Source of the DNA: UBA11612 sp963976395
GTDB taxonomy: Bacteria > Pseudomonadota > Alphaproteobacteria > Rhodospirillales > Rhodospirillaceae
Direction: 5' to 3'
Assembly: GCA_963976395.1 (NCBI GenBank)
Contig: CAXBLG010000043.1
Location: forward strand, 1-26,558
Length of the DNA stretch: 26,558 nt
This document shows positions 8,184-15,720 of this stretch, one piece after another. A program made the translations under genes and the position numbers. The first letter of the stretch is position 1. Each line of letters opens with the position of its first letter. Below the pieces are notes generated by a model. That model was not told where the DNA came from and did not search any database. It worked only from the letters and a program-made list of their open reading frames with translations.

Positions 8184-9431
8184 ATGAGCACTCCGACGTC
8201 TTTGATTGATTTTCGCGACCCTGCCTTCCGCGCAGACCCCTATCCAACATACGCTCGTCTGCGACGGACAGCGCCGGTTACTAAGGTCAAAGCACCTCTT
8301 GGGCGTCGCGGAGCTTGGATGGTAACGCGCTACGAAGACGTGGCTGCGATTTTTAAAGATCCACGATTTTCAACGAACTTTTCTCAAGCTTACGGAGAGA
8401 TGGGTCAAGGCCTGCTCGGCTGGCGCCCGCAAGCGCTCCGTGTTTTGGGAAATCAAATGGTTACGCAAGATGATCCCAACCACGCGCGTCTTAAAGCTCT
8501 TGTGCACAAGGCCTTTACCCCCAAACGCATACAAGACTTGGAGCAGCGCGTCGAGCACATCACGACGGACCTCCTTGAAAACATAGCAAAACGCGACGTT
8601 ATCGATATCGTCGAGGACTTTGCGCTCCCGTTGCCCATGACGGTGATCTCGGAAATGTTGGGCGTGCCAGAAGATCAACGGGACGATTTTCGGCGCTACA
8701 TGACAAATATGCTCGACATTCCAGGCTTCGGGCTTTTGACCATTATTAAGAACATCCGCAACACCCTTGGGCTCATTCGGTATTTGAAGAACCTCATTCA
8801 GTTACGTCGCAAAGAACCCGACGACGGGTTGATCACCGCGTTGATCGAAGCGGAGCAAGAAGGCGATCATCTAAGCGAAGAAGAATTGATCGGTATGGTT
8901 TTCGTATTGCTGCTCGCCGGTCACGAAACCACAGTTAATCTTATTGCCAATGGAACGCTCGCACTTTTGGAGCATCCGGACCAATGGCGAATGCTGCGCG
9001 AGAACCGAAAATTAATGCCGACCGCCATCGAGGAGTTCTTGCGCTTCACCAATCCGGTTGAGCATGGCGTCATCCGCTTCGCCACCGAGGATTTGCCGGT
9101 AGCCGGCGTTATTATCCCCAAAGGGAGTGTCGTCATGGCTATGCTGTCATCGGCAAACCGAGATGAAACCGTATTTGACAACCCTGACGAACTGGATATT
9201 TCACGTACGCCGAATCGTCATCTCGCCTTCGGAGTCGGTATGCACTACTGCCTCGGCGCACCCCTCGCCCGCATGGAAGGTTCAATTGCCTTCAACGCGC
9301 TTCTGGATCGTTTCCCGGACATGCAGTTAACTGTATCGCCAAAGGCCGTCCGGTGGCGACCCAGTATCGCGGGGTTCAGAGGCCTAGTGGAATTGCCGGT
9401 CAGGCTATATCGGCACGCGGCAGCGGCTTAG
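8184..9431 (+). CDS. Cytochrome P450, bacterial class I type, 415 aa
   Basis: A soluble haem monooxygenase that inserts one oxygen atom into an organic substrate using electrons from a ferredoxin. All key motifs are present: the I-helix oxygen-activation motif AGHETT (245-250), the K-helix ExxR (Glu284 to Arg287, EEFLR), and the haem-binding FGVGMHYCLG with the thiolate ligand Cys356. The length is normal for soluble bacterial P450s. The general pattern (DPNHARLKALVHKAFTP, NRHLAFGVGMHYCLGAPLAR) resembles the CYP107/CYP109-like branch, but I cannot name the family or substrate. I chose the ATG at 8184, MSTPTSLIDF, rather than a TTG at 8175. It has its own promoter-like sequence and no ferredoxin gene beside it. 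The reductase fragment at 1-411 is a possible partner. Confidence 0.93.
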   Translation: MSTPTSLIDFRDPAFRADPYPTYARLRRTAPVTKVKAPLGRRGAWMVTRYEDVAAIFKDPRFSTNFSQAYGEMGQGLLGWRPQALRVLGNQMVTQDDPNHARLKALVHKAFTPKRIQDLEQRVEHITTDLLENIAKRDVIDIVEDFALPLPMTVISEMLGVPEDQRDDFRRYMTNMLDIPGFGLLTIIKNIRNTLGLIRYLKNLIQLRRKEPDDGLITALIEAEQEGDHLSEEELIGMVFVLLLAGHETTVNLIANGTLALLEHPDQWRMLRENRKLMPTAIEEFLRFTNPVEHGVIRFATEDLPVAGVIIPKGSVVMAMLSSANRDETVFDNPDELDISRTPNRHLAFGVGMHYCLGAPLARMEGSIAFNALLDRFPDMQLTVSPKAVRWRPSIAGFRGLVELPVRLYRHAAAA

Positions 9432-9456
9432 ATAACCAAGCCGTTTCCGATGGATC

Positions 9457-9879
9457 TTACTTAGGCACCGCATAATGCCACACCGGATTATACTGTGGCG
9501 CGCTGTCGCCATTAAAATCCGATTGCGCCTTATCCTTGACGAAAGTGTAAATTGGTTTGCCGTGATAGGCCCACATTTTTGAGCCGTCGTTGCGAACGAC
9601 GACGGTCCAAGCCCCCTCATCTGCCACGTCCTCACCGGCCATCAGTGGCGGCCAAATATCAGCGCACGGGCCGTTGCACGCCGACTTGCCGTTATCTTTA
9701 TCCATATCAAACGTGTACAGGGTCATGCCATTGGCGTCGGCCAAGACCTGAACAAGACCAAGTACTGTCCGAACCTCTTTTACGTGCACACCGGCAGGCA
9801 TAGCCTCATCCGCCGCATTTGCCTCATACGCACCCACCAACAACATAAACGCTGCCGTCATAATCTTTATGAACTGCAT
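9457..9879 (-). CDS. Secreted COG4315-type protein with Yx(F/W/Y)xxD repeats, 140 aa
   Basis: A small exported protein of the family described as predicted lipoproteins with conserved Yx(FWY)xxD motifs; its function is unknown. The N-terminus is a signal peptide: two lysines or fewer, then a hydrophobic core, with probable cleavage after AYEANA near residue 22. No lipobox cysteine is seen, so the mature protein is probably periplasmic. The repeated unit appears twice: GMTLYTFDMDKDNG, followed by the Cys pair in ACNGPCADIWPPL, and GKPIYTFVKDKAQ near the end. A clear ribosome-binding site, GGAGGGTT, lies before the ATG at 9879. It converges with the P450 gene, 25 bases apart. Confidence 0.87.
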   Translation of the reverse strand: MQFIKIMTAAFMLLVGAYEANAADEAMPAGVHVKEVRTVLGLVQVLADANGMTLYTFDMDKDNGKSACNGPCADIWPPLMAGEDVADEGAWTVVVRNDGSKMWAYHGKPIYTFVKDKAQSDFNGDSAPQYNPVWHYAVPK

Positions 9880-9901
9880 CGCATAACCCTCCGATTAACG
9901 A

Positions 9902-9974
9902 GACAAATCCGAATTCTACGCGTCCAAATCTTGCATGCATCATGCACACTGGGGGACTTTTCTGACAAATCCGA
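9902..9974. repeat. Pair of 11-base direct repeats upstream of the secreted-protein gene
   Basis: GACAAATCCGA occurs at 9902-9912 and again at 9964-9974, 62 bases apart from start to start. Similarity continues beyond the exact part (ATTCTACG after the first copy, TTTTACG after the second). Both lie upstream of the minus-strand gene starting at 9879. On the minus strand each copy carries a TAAAAT- or TAGAAT-like stretch. A regulator binding site or duplicated promoter element is possible but unproven. Confidence 0.4.
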
Positions 9975-10025
9975 TTTTACGAAAGTACGCCCATCAGCCA
10001 AATGCGACCGTTTTCTGGCTGTAGG

Positions 10026-10050
10026 CCTCGCCGAATTCTCCCCGGCGAGG
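10026..10050. repeat. Perfect 8-bp inverted repeat downstream of tRNA-Arg
   Basis: CCTCGCCG (10026-10033) and CGGCGAGG (10043-10050) form a stem with a 9-base loop. The repeat lies on the 3' side of the minus-strand tRNA, after a run of T on that strand (10069-10075). It has no T tract of its own on either strand, so it is not a classic terminator. It may stabilise or end the tRNA precursor. Confidence 0.45.
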
Positions 10051-10075
10051 TTGCATCTCTAAAATTGGAAAAAAA

Positions 10076-10152
10076 TGGCGCGCCCGAAGAGATTCGAACT
10101 CCTAACCTTCTGATTCGTAGTCAGATGCTCTATCCAGTTGAGCTACGGGCGC
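10076..10152 (-). tRNA. tRNA-Arg, anticodon ACG, with encoded CCA
   Basis: A complete 77-nt cloverleaf reads on the minus strand. The acceptor stem GCGCCCG pairs with CGGGCGC, the D-arm is GCTC/GAGC, and the anticodon arm TCTGA-CTACGAA-TCAGA carries anticodon ACG. The T-arm is AGGAG/CTCTT around TTCGAAT. Base G precedes a genomically encoded CCA (10076-10078). The first anticodon base would be deaminated to inosine by TadA so that it reads CGU, CGC and CGA. A T run follows the CCA directly. I see no integrase or flanking duplicated tRNA end that would mark this as an integration site. Confidence 0.96.
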
Positions 10153-10502
10153 TTGGCGAGCGATGGCCTAAATTGGCGCATCGCGGGGCCAGATATTTTC
10201 TCCGCGACCGGGAATTGGCTTGAAACTGCCATTTCCTAGATGCGCGGGTGGCATGGGATACTAAGATCGCCTTGGCTATGCAAGCAAAACCTCTTATCCA
10301 TGCATTTCGGTGAGCAAGAGTCCGCCTCCAGCCGTCTTGTTCTAAGTGCAGCCATTGAGTAAAGTCTTTTTGGACTAGGATGACGCAGATTTTTAGAGCG
10401 CCACCAAGCCTTTGAGGGTAGTTTCTTAAGTATGGTATCGGGGGCATACCGGCGGAGAGGTGCATTGACATCGATCTGCCGGCCGGGAATGTGAGATTAG
10501 GG
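10153..10502. other. Interval between tRNA-Arg and the OmpA-like lipoprotein gene
   Basis: These 350 bases hold no gene I can support. A 113-codon minus-strand ORF runs from here into the tRNA and has no recognisable features. A TTGACA at 10465-10470 could be a -35 element for the downstream gene, but the matching -10 position (around 10488-10493, AATGTG) is poor. Promoter elements for the tRNA must lie here on the minus strand, but I cannot point to convincing ones. Confidence 0.45.
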
Positions 10503-11660
10503 ATGCAGTTACAGGGGCTGTCTAAAAAACAGTGGGACTATAGCGCTGACACTTCAGGTCATCCGCAATGGGCTCAAAGTCCGATCACGCGCCACGTTTT
10601 GATCGCGATCCTAGCAATAAGCTTAGGTGGTTGCTCTTTTGCGAGCGACGCGCTCTTTCCGTCATTTTCAGGTGATGACGGCGCGAGCGCGCAAGCAGAG
10701 CCCATGCAAGCAACTGCGCCGAGGCAAATGCCCGCGCAAGCTGCTGCGGCCTATTCGGATATTTCGGAAAGCAACTTCGGCCCAACAGCCGTTGGGCAAA
10801 AAGCCACTCAATTCAAAGAGGAATTTGAGGAGCTTAAAGCCAATACCGACACCCGGATGCAACAGCTCGACTCTCTCCGGGCTCAGACAATCGGCAACGT
10901 TCAGTCCTATCACGGCCTTGTCGGCGGCATTCGCTCTCGCTTGCAGATGGGGTCCACCCCAGGCAATCCGGAACTTCTTGCTAGGTGGGGGCAGGCCCAA
11001 ACGCAGTTAACCCAGATTGATTCGGATATTGCGGCGCTAAACCAATTATCGGCTCTGGTCTCGGGTGATGCAGGAACCTCCGCTTATCTAATCGAAAACA
11101 TCCGTGCGGCTTTCGGCCTTTCAGGCGCCTTGGAAGATGACCATCGGCGTTTGCGCATTTTGGAAGACGAGGTCAATCAAAACGCCATCGTGATCGACCG
11201 TGCACTGCTGTTGCTCAATGACGAAATTAACCGTCAACAACAATACGTTACGGAAGAACGCACGGCGCTGGTGCAACTCGCAGCCGACATCAATGCTGGT
11301 CAGTCGTACACCACAACTCAACAACGCAGTGCAGCGCCGGCCAGGCCCACAGCATCTGTCACGCCCGCCTCCCTTGGACAACGCCGAGCGCTCGTGATCA
11401 TTCGCTTTGACCAACCCGATGTTGCCTACGAACCGGCGCTTTACCAAGCTCTCAGCCGCGCTCTTGAGCGGCGTCCCGACGCCGTCTTTGATCTGGTTGC
11501 GGTTTCTCCCCAAGGCGGAAGCCCGGCGGAAGCCCGGCAAAACGCCGAGGCCGTGTTCCAGTCCATGACGAATATGGGTTTACCGGCTGAACGTGTAGCC
11601 ATGGCCGCAATGGGCAGCACTTCGGCAACCAATCCGGAAGTACATATTTACGTACGCTAA
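10503..11660 (+). CDS. Probable lipoprotein with central helical region and OmpA-like C-terminal domain, 385 aa
   Basis: An envelope protein of uncertain function. A hydrophobic stretch HVLIAILAISLGGC ends in a lipobox-like LGGC (Cys44), so it is probably a lipoprotein with an unusually long 30-residue N-region. Residues about 95-255 are rich in Glu, Gln and Leu with charged heptad-like spacing, suggesting long helices. After a Thr/Ala/Pro linker, the last 90 residues (ALVIIRFDQPDVAYEPALYQ to EVHIYVR) resemble the OmpA-like fold found in alphaproteobacterial proteins, which could bind peptidoglycan. The start is uncertain. The ATG at 10503 has AGGG abutting it with no spacer, and a GTG at 10491 in the same frame would add four residues. 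A strong terminator follows the stop. Product name and role are inference. Confidence 0.78.
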   Translation: MQLQGLSKKQWDYSADTSGHPQWAQSPITRHVLIAILAISLGGCSFASDALFPSFSGDDGASAQAEPMQATAPRQMPAQAAAAYSDISESNFGPTAVGQKATQFKEEFEELKANTDTRMQQLDSLRAQTIGNVQSYHGLVGGIRSRLQMGSTPGNPELLARWGQAQTQLTQIDSDIAALNQLSALVSGDAGTSAYLIENIRAAFGLSGALEDDHRRLRILEDEVNQNAIVIDRALLLLNDEINRQQQYVTEERTALVQLAADINAGQSYTTTQQRSAAPARPTASVTPASLGQRRALVIIRFDQPDVAYEPALYQALSRALERRPDAVFDLVAVSPQGGSPAEARQNAEAVFQSMTNMGLPAERVAMAAMGSTSATNPEVHIYVR

Positions 11661-11690
11661 GGGCTAATGCTGAAGCTGAAAGCCGCGCTG

Positions 11691-11715
11691 GCGCCGCCCA
11701 CTTGGGCGGCGTTTT
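11691..11715 (+). terminator. Rho-independent terminator after the OmpA-like lipoprotein gene
   Basis: CGCCGCCC (11692-11699) and GGGCGGCG (11704-11711) form a perfect GC-rich stem with a 4-base loop, followed at once by TTTT. It lies 31 bases after the stop at 11660 and just before the convergent panC stop. The short T tract is on the plus strand, so it acts mainly on the lipoprotein transcript. Confidence 0.8.
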
Positions 11716-11728
11716 GCTAATTGGTGCT

Positions 11729-12598
11729 TTATTGCGTCGGCACCGCAACATTGTCGATAAGACGCGTGCGGCCAAGGCGTGCGGCCGCGAGTATGCGGCC
11801 GGGAACTCCTGAACTTGTGAGAGGCGCGAGCGAATCCGCATGGCGCGCTTCAACATAATCCACAGTGTCAAAGCCGGCGCTTATCAACTTTTGACGCGCC
11901 TCTTCTATCGTGGCTGGAATCTCGCGACCGTCCGCGATCTCTTTAGCGACCGCGGCAATCGCGGCATAGAGCGTTGGCGCTTTTGCACGCTCTTCAGCGG
12001 ATAAATAGGCGTTGCGTGACGACATCGCCAGCCCGTCGTGTTCACGCACGGTCGGAGCGCCGATAATATCCACCGGAATATTTAAATCTTCAACAAATCG
12101 CCGAATGAGCACAAGTTGCTGATAGTCCTTTTCACCAAACAAGGCGATATCAGGTAACGCTTGAAGCAAGAGTTTGGAGACGACAGTGGCGACACCGTTA
12201 AAGTGGCCTGCCCGATGCTGTCCATCGAGAATATCGCTAATGCCGGTGACGGACACGGTCGTCGCGAATCCGGCCGGATACATTGTCGCGGCATCCGGAG
12301 CAAACAGCAGATGGACACCGGCCACGTTCAGCATTTCGAAATCATCGGCCTCCCGCCTGGGATACGATGAGAAATCTTCACTCGGTCCAAATTGCTTAGG
12401 ATTTACGAAAATAGTGGCCACGACGCGGTCTGCCAATTTTTGCGCTTGATTCATGAGCTTCATATGACCCTTGTGCAGGGCGCCCATGGTCGGCACCAAA
12501 GCAACCGACAGGCCGTCGCGTCGCCAGTCGCGGACACGGCGACGCAAACTATCTACGTCGCGGACCACAACTAAACTATCGGCGTATTGATTGGGCAT
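11729..12598 (-). CDS. panC: Pantothenate synthetase
   Basis: A cytoplasmic enzyme that joins pantoate and beta-alanine with ATP to make pantothenate, the precursor of coenzyme A. The 289-aa product has the nucleotidyltransferase HIGH-like motif in PTMGALHKGH (His42 and His45). It also has the conserved TIFVNPKQFGP, the pantoate/ATP-site block GEKDYQQL, and the KMSKS-like MSSRNAYL. Length and order are normal for bacterial PanC. I chose the ATG at 12598 (MPNQYADSL). A TTG 36 bases upstream would add a 12-residue extension without support. No panB is next to it. The terminator-like hairpin at 12661-12688 separates it from the upstream kinase operon, suggesting its own transcript. Confidence 0.96.
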   Translation of the reverse strand: MPNQYADSLVVVRDVDSLRRRVRDWRRDGLSVALVPTMGALHKGHMKLMNQAQKLADRVVATIFVNPKQFGPSEDFSSYPRREADDFEMLNVAGVHLLFAPDAATMYPAGFATTVSVTGISDILDGQHRAGHFNGVATVVSKLLLQALPDIALFGEKDYQQLVLIRRFVEDLNIPVDIIGAPTVREHDGLAMSSRNAYLSAEERAKAPTLYAAIAAVAKEIADGREIPATIEEARQKLISAGFDTVDYVEARHADSLAPLTSSGVPGRILAAARLGRTRLIDNVAVPTQ

Positions 12599-12660
12599 GG
12601 CGATACAACTCAGCCCCAACGCTAAGGGGTGCAAAAACGGGTTAGCTCATTTCGAGGAGT

Positions 12661-12688
12661 ATATTAAAACCTGCGCCACGTTGGCGCA
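12661..12688 (-). terminator. Terminator-like hairpin at the end of the VTT-flavoenzyme-kinase operon
   Basis: On the minus strand TGCGCCA, a 3-base loop ACG and TGGCGCA form a perfect 7-bp stem (12672-12688), followed by GGTTTTAATAT (12661-12671). The T tract is short and offset by two G, so efficiency is uncertain. It lies 15 bases after the stop of the possible 27-residue ORF and before panC. Confidence 0.55.
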
Positions 12689-12703
12689 CCAAGGATATTG
12701 GCG

Positions 12704-12787
12704 CTAGCCCCGGTGCCGATAATGCCAAAGAATCGCACCAATCGCGAGCGCAAGCACGACAATGCCCAGAATTTCTGACGTTTCCAC
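12704..12787 (-). CDS. Possible 27-aa single-span membrane peptide
   Basis: A short ORF reads METSEILGIVVLALAIGAIL and then WHYRHRG. It has a GTG start at 12787 and a TAG at 12704-12706. Residues 6-21 form one hydrophobic helix, followed by a basic end (HYRHR) that would stay in the cytoplasm by the positive-inside rule. An AGG lies eight bases before the GTG, a weak ribosome-binding site. It starts 40 bases after the histidine kinase stop and ends just before a terminator-like hairpin, so it would be the last cistron of that operon. I do not recognise it. A chance hydrophobic ORF of this size cannot be excluded. Confidence 0.35.
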   Translation of the reverse strand: METSEILGIVVLALAIGAILWHYRHRG

Positions 12788-12827
12788 AAAGAATACCTAT
12801 GTATGGCCTTGCCCTGCTCCCGAGCGC

Positions 12828-14273
12828 TTATGCCGGAAGATAAATTATAAAGCACGTCCCATCACGTGATGTATGAGCGAGCTGCAGATCGCCGCCTTGA
12901 GCTCGCATGAGTTCTTTCGCAATAGGTAGGCCAAGTCCTGATCCTGCCGCACGCGCAGACCCTGCAAAAGGAATAAACAGATTCTCGGCCGCCCGCGGCG
13001 CGAGACCTGGGCCATCGTCTGATATATGCAACTCAATGCGATCGGCATTCACCCGAGTCGACACCGACACATTGGACGCCCCCGCTTCTCCGGCATTGCG
13101 CAGAAGGTTCTCTAAAACCCGTCGCAACAAATCTGGGTCGGCATCAATCACGGCATCGGGGCTACCTTCAACATGCAAGGTGCAATTACTAAGCGTAGGT
13201 CGCAACTCAGTGCTTTTCAGAAACGATTGAAGCCTTAAGTCTTGCTTGCGGACGACCGGGAGCCCTTCTTTTGCGAACCGAAGAGTGGTTGCCGCCAAAG
13301 TTGCCGCACGGTCCACCGCATCGACCATGCCCGCAGTTAAACGCTTTATTTTCGGGTCTGAGACAGCCTCAAGTCGACCCGACTCCAAAACGGCCGTCGC
13401 CAGGATGTTCTTCAAATCATGAGATATTTTTGTGACCGCTGTTCCCATGCCGGCCAACCGAGCTTTCTGTAATAAAGCTGATCGAAGCTCCCTTTGCATT
13501 TCTGCGAGTGCCTGCTCGGCCACGCCGACTTCATCATTGCGCAGACCAGGAACAATGACCCGTTCAGGGTCTTCCGGAGCTTCCTGAAACCCTGTCATGG
13601 ATTCGGTCAGGCGATGAAGCGGCCGCACCGCCAACCATTGCAGCGCGCCATAGACAAGACCCGCCACCGTGACCGAAATGACGATACTGAGAATAAATAT
13701 GCGCCCGGCATAGTCCCACATCGCCTCCCGCAAAGGGCGCTCAGCCAATACGACGTCAACCACGACATCGGGGTTTGCCGGGCTTACATCCGTCACCGCA
13801 ATTACGGTATCGCCTTCACGAACCATCGCCAAGAATGCATCCGCAATTAGAGTCCAGAACCGATCATCACGAAGATCATAATAATGAGGGGTCCGCCCCT
13901 GGACACCCGACCCAAGACTGAGAGTGCGCGCGTTTGGCGAATTAACAGTCATACCCAGCATTCCGCCCTGATCGAGCAAGCGGTCTCTCACGTTAGGGTC
14001 AATTTGCTGCGGCAAAGTTTCGAGAGCCGTCATAACCAGATGTGCTGTTGCTATTCGTTCACGCAAATAATCGAGACGGAAACGCCCCATGGTCGGTGCG
14101 AAGACCGCCGCCTCGGCGAGCAAAACGAACCCCGCCGTCAGCACAAGAAGGCGTGACGACAAACTAAAAAACAAACGGCGGCGTGATTTTGGGTTTGGCA
14201 CTCGGCTTTCAACAATCAGGGGCGCATCATTTACGCGTTTAGTCTGTGCCGGCGGGGAGGACACAGATTCCAT
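12828..14273 (-). CDS. Sensor histidine kinase with HAMP domain, no adjacent response regulator
   Basis: A 481-aa inner-membrane kinase. The layout is a basic cytoplasmic N-terminus, TM1 (about 42-60), a periplasmic sensor region (61-190), TM2 (192-214), a HAMP linker (215-265), the dimerisation helix with phospho-acceptor His285 in KISHDLKN, and a HATPase domain. That domain has N-box LENLLRNAGEAG (387-398), G1 DDGPGL (419-424) and G2 GSGLGLPIAKELM (444-456). The sensor region has no recognisable named domain. I chose the ATG at 14273, one base after the flavoenzyme stop; a TTG at 14282 would overlap that gene. It is the third gene of a VTT-flavoenzyme-kinase operon. No receiver-domain protein is encoded nearby, so its partner lies elsewhere in the genome. 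The signal is unknown, but context suggests a membrane or redox state. Confidence 0.92.
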   Translation of the reverse strand: MESVSSPPAQTKRVNDAPLIVESRVPNPKSRRRLFFSLSSRLLVLTAGFVLLAEAAVFAPTMGRFRLDYLRERIATAHLVMTALETLPQQIDPNVRDRLLDQGGMLGMTVNSPNARTLSLGSGVQGRTPHYYDLRDDRFWTLIADAFLAMVREGDTVIAVTDVSPANPDVVVDVVLAERPLREAMWDYAGRIFILSIVISVTVAGLVYGALQWLAVRPLHRLTESMTGFQEAPEDPERVIVPGLRNDEVGVAEQALAEMQRELRSALLQKARLAGMGTAVTKISHDLKNILATAVLESGRLEAVSDPKIKRLTAGMVDAVDRAATLAATTLRFAKEGLPVVRKQDLRLQSFLKSTELRPTLSNCTLHVEGSPDAVIDADPDLLRRVLENLLRNAGEAGASNVSVSTRVNADRIELHISDDGPGLAPRAAENLFIPFAGSARAAGSGLGLPIAKELMRAQGGDLQLAHTSRDGTCFIIYLPA

Positions 14274-14274
14274 G

Positions 14275-15720
14275 TCAGCCAAAACGGCTTAGAAATTTCA
14301 CGAGCATACGCGTGCGAGCGCCATAGAGCGTCGGCGTATAAAAAGCTCCTGCAGCACGCTTGTTGATCTCGCCAAGGGTTGGATACGGCGCAATCATGGT
14401 CGCGATGGCCCCGATTTTTAATTTGTTAGCCATCGCCAGAACCCAAGGCTGGATAAGCTCTCCGGCATGGGCACCGACGATACCCGCACCTAAAATATGG
14501 CCGCGAGAGGTCGTGACCACTTTAATCAGTCCGTCGGTTTTCCGCTCTGCACGCGCTCGGTCGTTTTCCGTAAATGTCGCCGTTAAGACTCGTATCTTAT
14601 CGCCGTGGACCTCGCGCGCGGCGTCTTCCGTAAGCCCAACCTGTGCGAGTTCCGGATCCGTATAGGTAATCCAAGGCACCGTGCGATGATCGGTCTTGCT
14701 CGGGAGGCGAAACAGGGCGCTGCGCACCACGACCCCCGCGTGATACCCCGCCACATGGGTAAACTGCAGGCCACCGATACAATCGCCAATCGCATAAGCG
14801 CGCCGATTAGTCGTCCGTAGGCCGGAGTCGACAACAATGCCTTTGGCGGAAAAATTGATTCCGGCACGATCGAGATTTAGGCCGTCAACAGTCGGACGGC
14901 GGCCAACAGCGACCAAGAGGTGTGACCCCGCGACCTGTTCCGTACGACCATTAGACTCTATCGTAACTTCAACACCAATTGGCGTGGCCGTCACCGACTT
15001 CGCCGCCGCACTTTCGCGAAGCGTTATCCCGCTCGCCTTCAGACGGTCCCGGACGACGGTCACCAACTGTGGATCATCCTTTGGTAATATGCCCGCCATT
15101 TCGATCACCGTCACCTCCGCACCCAGACCGCGAAACGCCTGCGCAAGCTCGCAACCGATCGGTCCGCCACCAAGAACAATCAGATGGCTCGGCAACTCGG
15201 TGTAATCAAAAATTGTTTCGTTGGTGAAGTAAGGCACATCACCAAGACCTTCGATGGGCGGAACAAAGGCGTGAGAACCGGTGGCGATTACAAATCTGCG
15301 AGGACGAATATCTAAATCGCCCGCCTGCAAAGTCCTCTCTGACGTAAATTTCGCACCGGACTGAATGACGGTGACCCCGAGCTTCTCAAATCGCGCGACG
15401 GAATCATGTGGCGCTATTCCGGCGATCACATCGTGGACGTGCCGGTGGACAACTCCGAAGTTGACTGTGGGCTCGGCTGTCACACCCAGGGCAGAGCCAG
15501 CCCGCGCCGAATCCGCACTATGAGCCGCTGCGAGTAGGGCCTTGGATGGAACGCACCCTGTGTTGAGGCAGTCCCCTCCCATGATGCCTTTTTCGACGAG
15601 AACAACGCTTGCCCCCATCTGCACCGCTCCGGCTGCAACAGAAAGACCAGCAGACCCCGCGCCAACAACACATAGGTCAGGGGTCAGGGAATCAGAGGTG
15701 AGGGTCTTACCGGGGGCCAC
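14275..15720 (-). CDS. Pyridine nucleotide-disulfide oxidoreductase, lipoamide dehydrogenase/mercuric reductase-like, 481 aa
   Basis: A class I flavoprotein disulfide reductase. It has the FAD-binding GAGSAG (20-25), the redox-active disulfide GGDCLNTGCVPSK (Cys51 and Cys56), the NAD(P)-binding VLGGGPIGCELAQAF, the second FAD motif YAIGDCIGG, and a C-terminal dimerisation domain. In lipoamide dehydrogenase the C-terminal dyad reads HPTLxE. Here it reads YPTLGE, so Tyr446 replaces the catalytic histidine. It also lacks the N-terminal metal-binding domain and C-terminal cysteine pair of true mercuric reductases. The substrate is therefore unknown. I chose the GTG at 15720, which has a good AAAAGGAT eight bases upstream, over a TTG at 15744. 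The gene overlaps the VTT gene by 14 bases and ends 1 base before the kinase ATG, a strong sign of coupled translation. Confidence 0.92.
   Translation of the reverse strand: MAPGKTLTSDSLTPDLCVVGAGSAGLSVAAGAVQMGASVVLVEKGIMGGDCLNTGCVPSKALLAAAHSADSARAGSALGVTAEPTVNFGVVHRHVHDVIAGIAPHDSVARFEKLGVTVIQSGAKFTSERTLQAGDLDIRPRRFVIATGSHAFVPPIEGLGDVPYFTNETIFDYTELPSHLIVLGGGPIGCELAQAFRGLGAEVTVIEMAGILPKDDPQLVTVVRDRLKASGITLRESAAAKSVTATPIGVEVTIESNGRTEQVAGSHLLVAVGRRPTVDGLNLDRAGINFSAKGIVVDSGLRTTNRRAYAIGDCIGGLQFTHVAGYHAGVVVRSALFRLPSKTDHRTVPWITYTDPELAQVGLTEDAAREVHGDKIRVLTATFTENDRARAERKTDGLIKVVTTSRGHILGAGIVGAHAGELIQPWVLAMANKLKIGAIATMIAPYPTLGEINKRAAGAFYTPTLYGARTRMLVKFLSRFG

Noticed and set aside
9424..9446. Six-base inverted repeat CGGCTT/AAGCCG followed by TTT between the P450 and the COG4315-type gene
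   Set aside because: It starts inside the P450 stop region, has a short stem and only three T; possible but not supported as a terminator.
10002..10223. Plus-strand ORF of 73 codons containing the phrase EEIRTPNLLIRSQML
   Set aside because: It is the reverse-strand reading of the tRNA-Arg gene. Such phrases are well-known false proteins over tRNAs.
10130..10471. Minus-strand ORF of 113 codons upstream of tRNA-Arg
   Set aside because: It runs into the tRNA and has no recognisable domain, signal peptide or convincing ribosome-binding site.
14275..15720. Naming the flavoenzyme as mercuric reductase or lipoamide dehydrogenase
   Set aside because: The mercuric-binding cysteines and the lipoamide dehydrogenase histidine are missing, and no mer or 2-oxoacid dehydrogenase genes are nearby.
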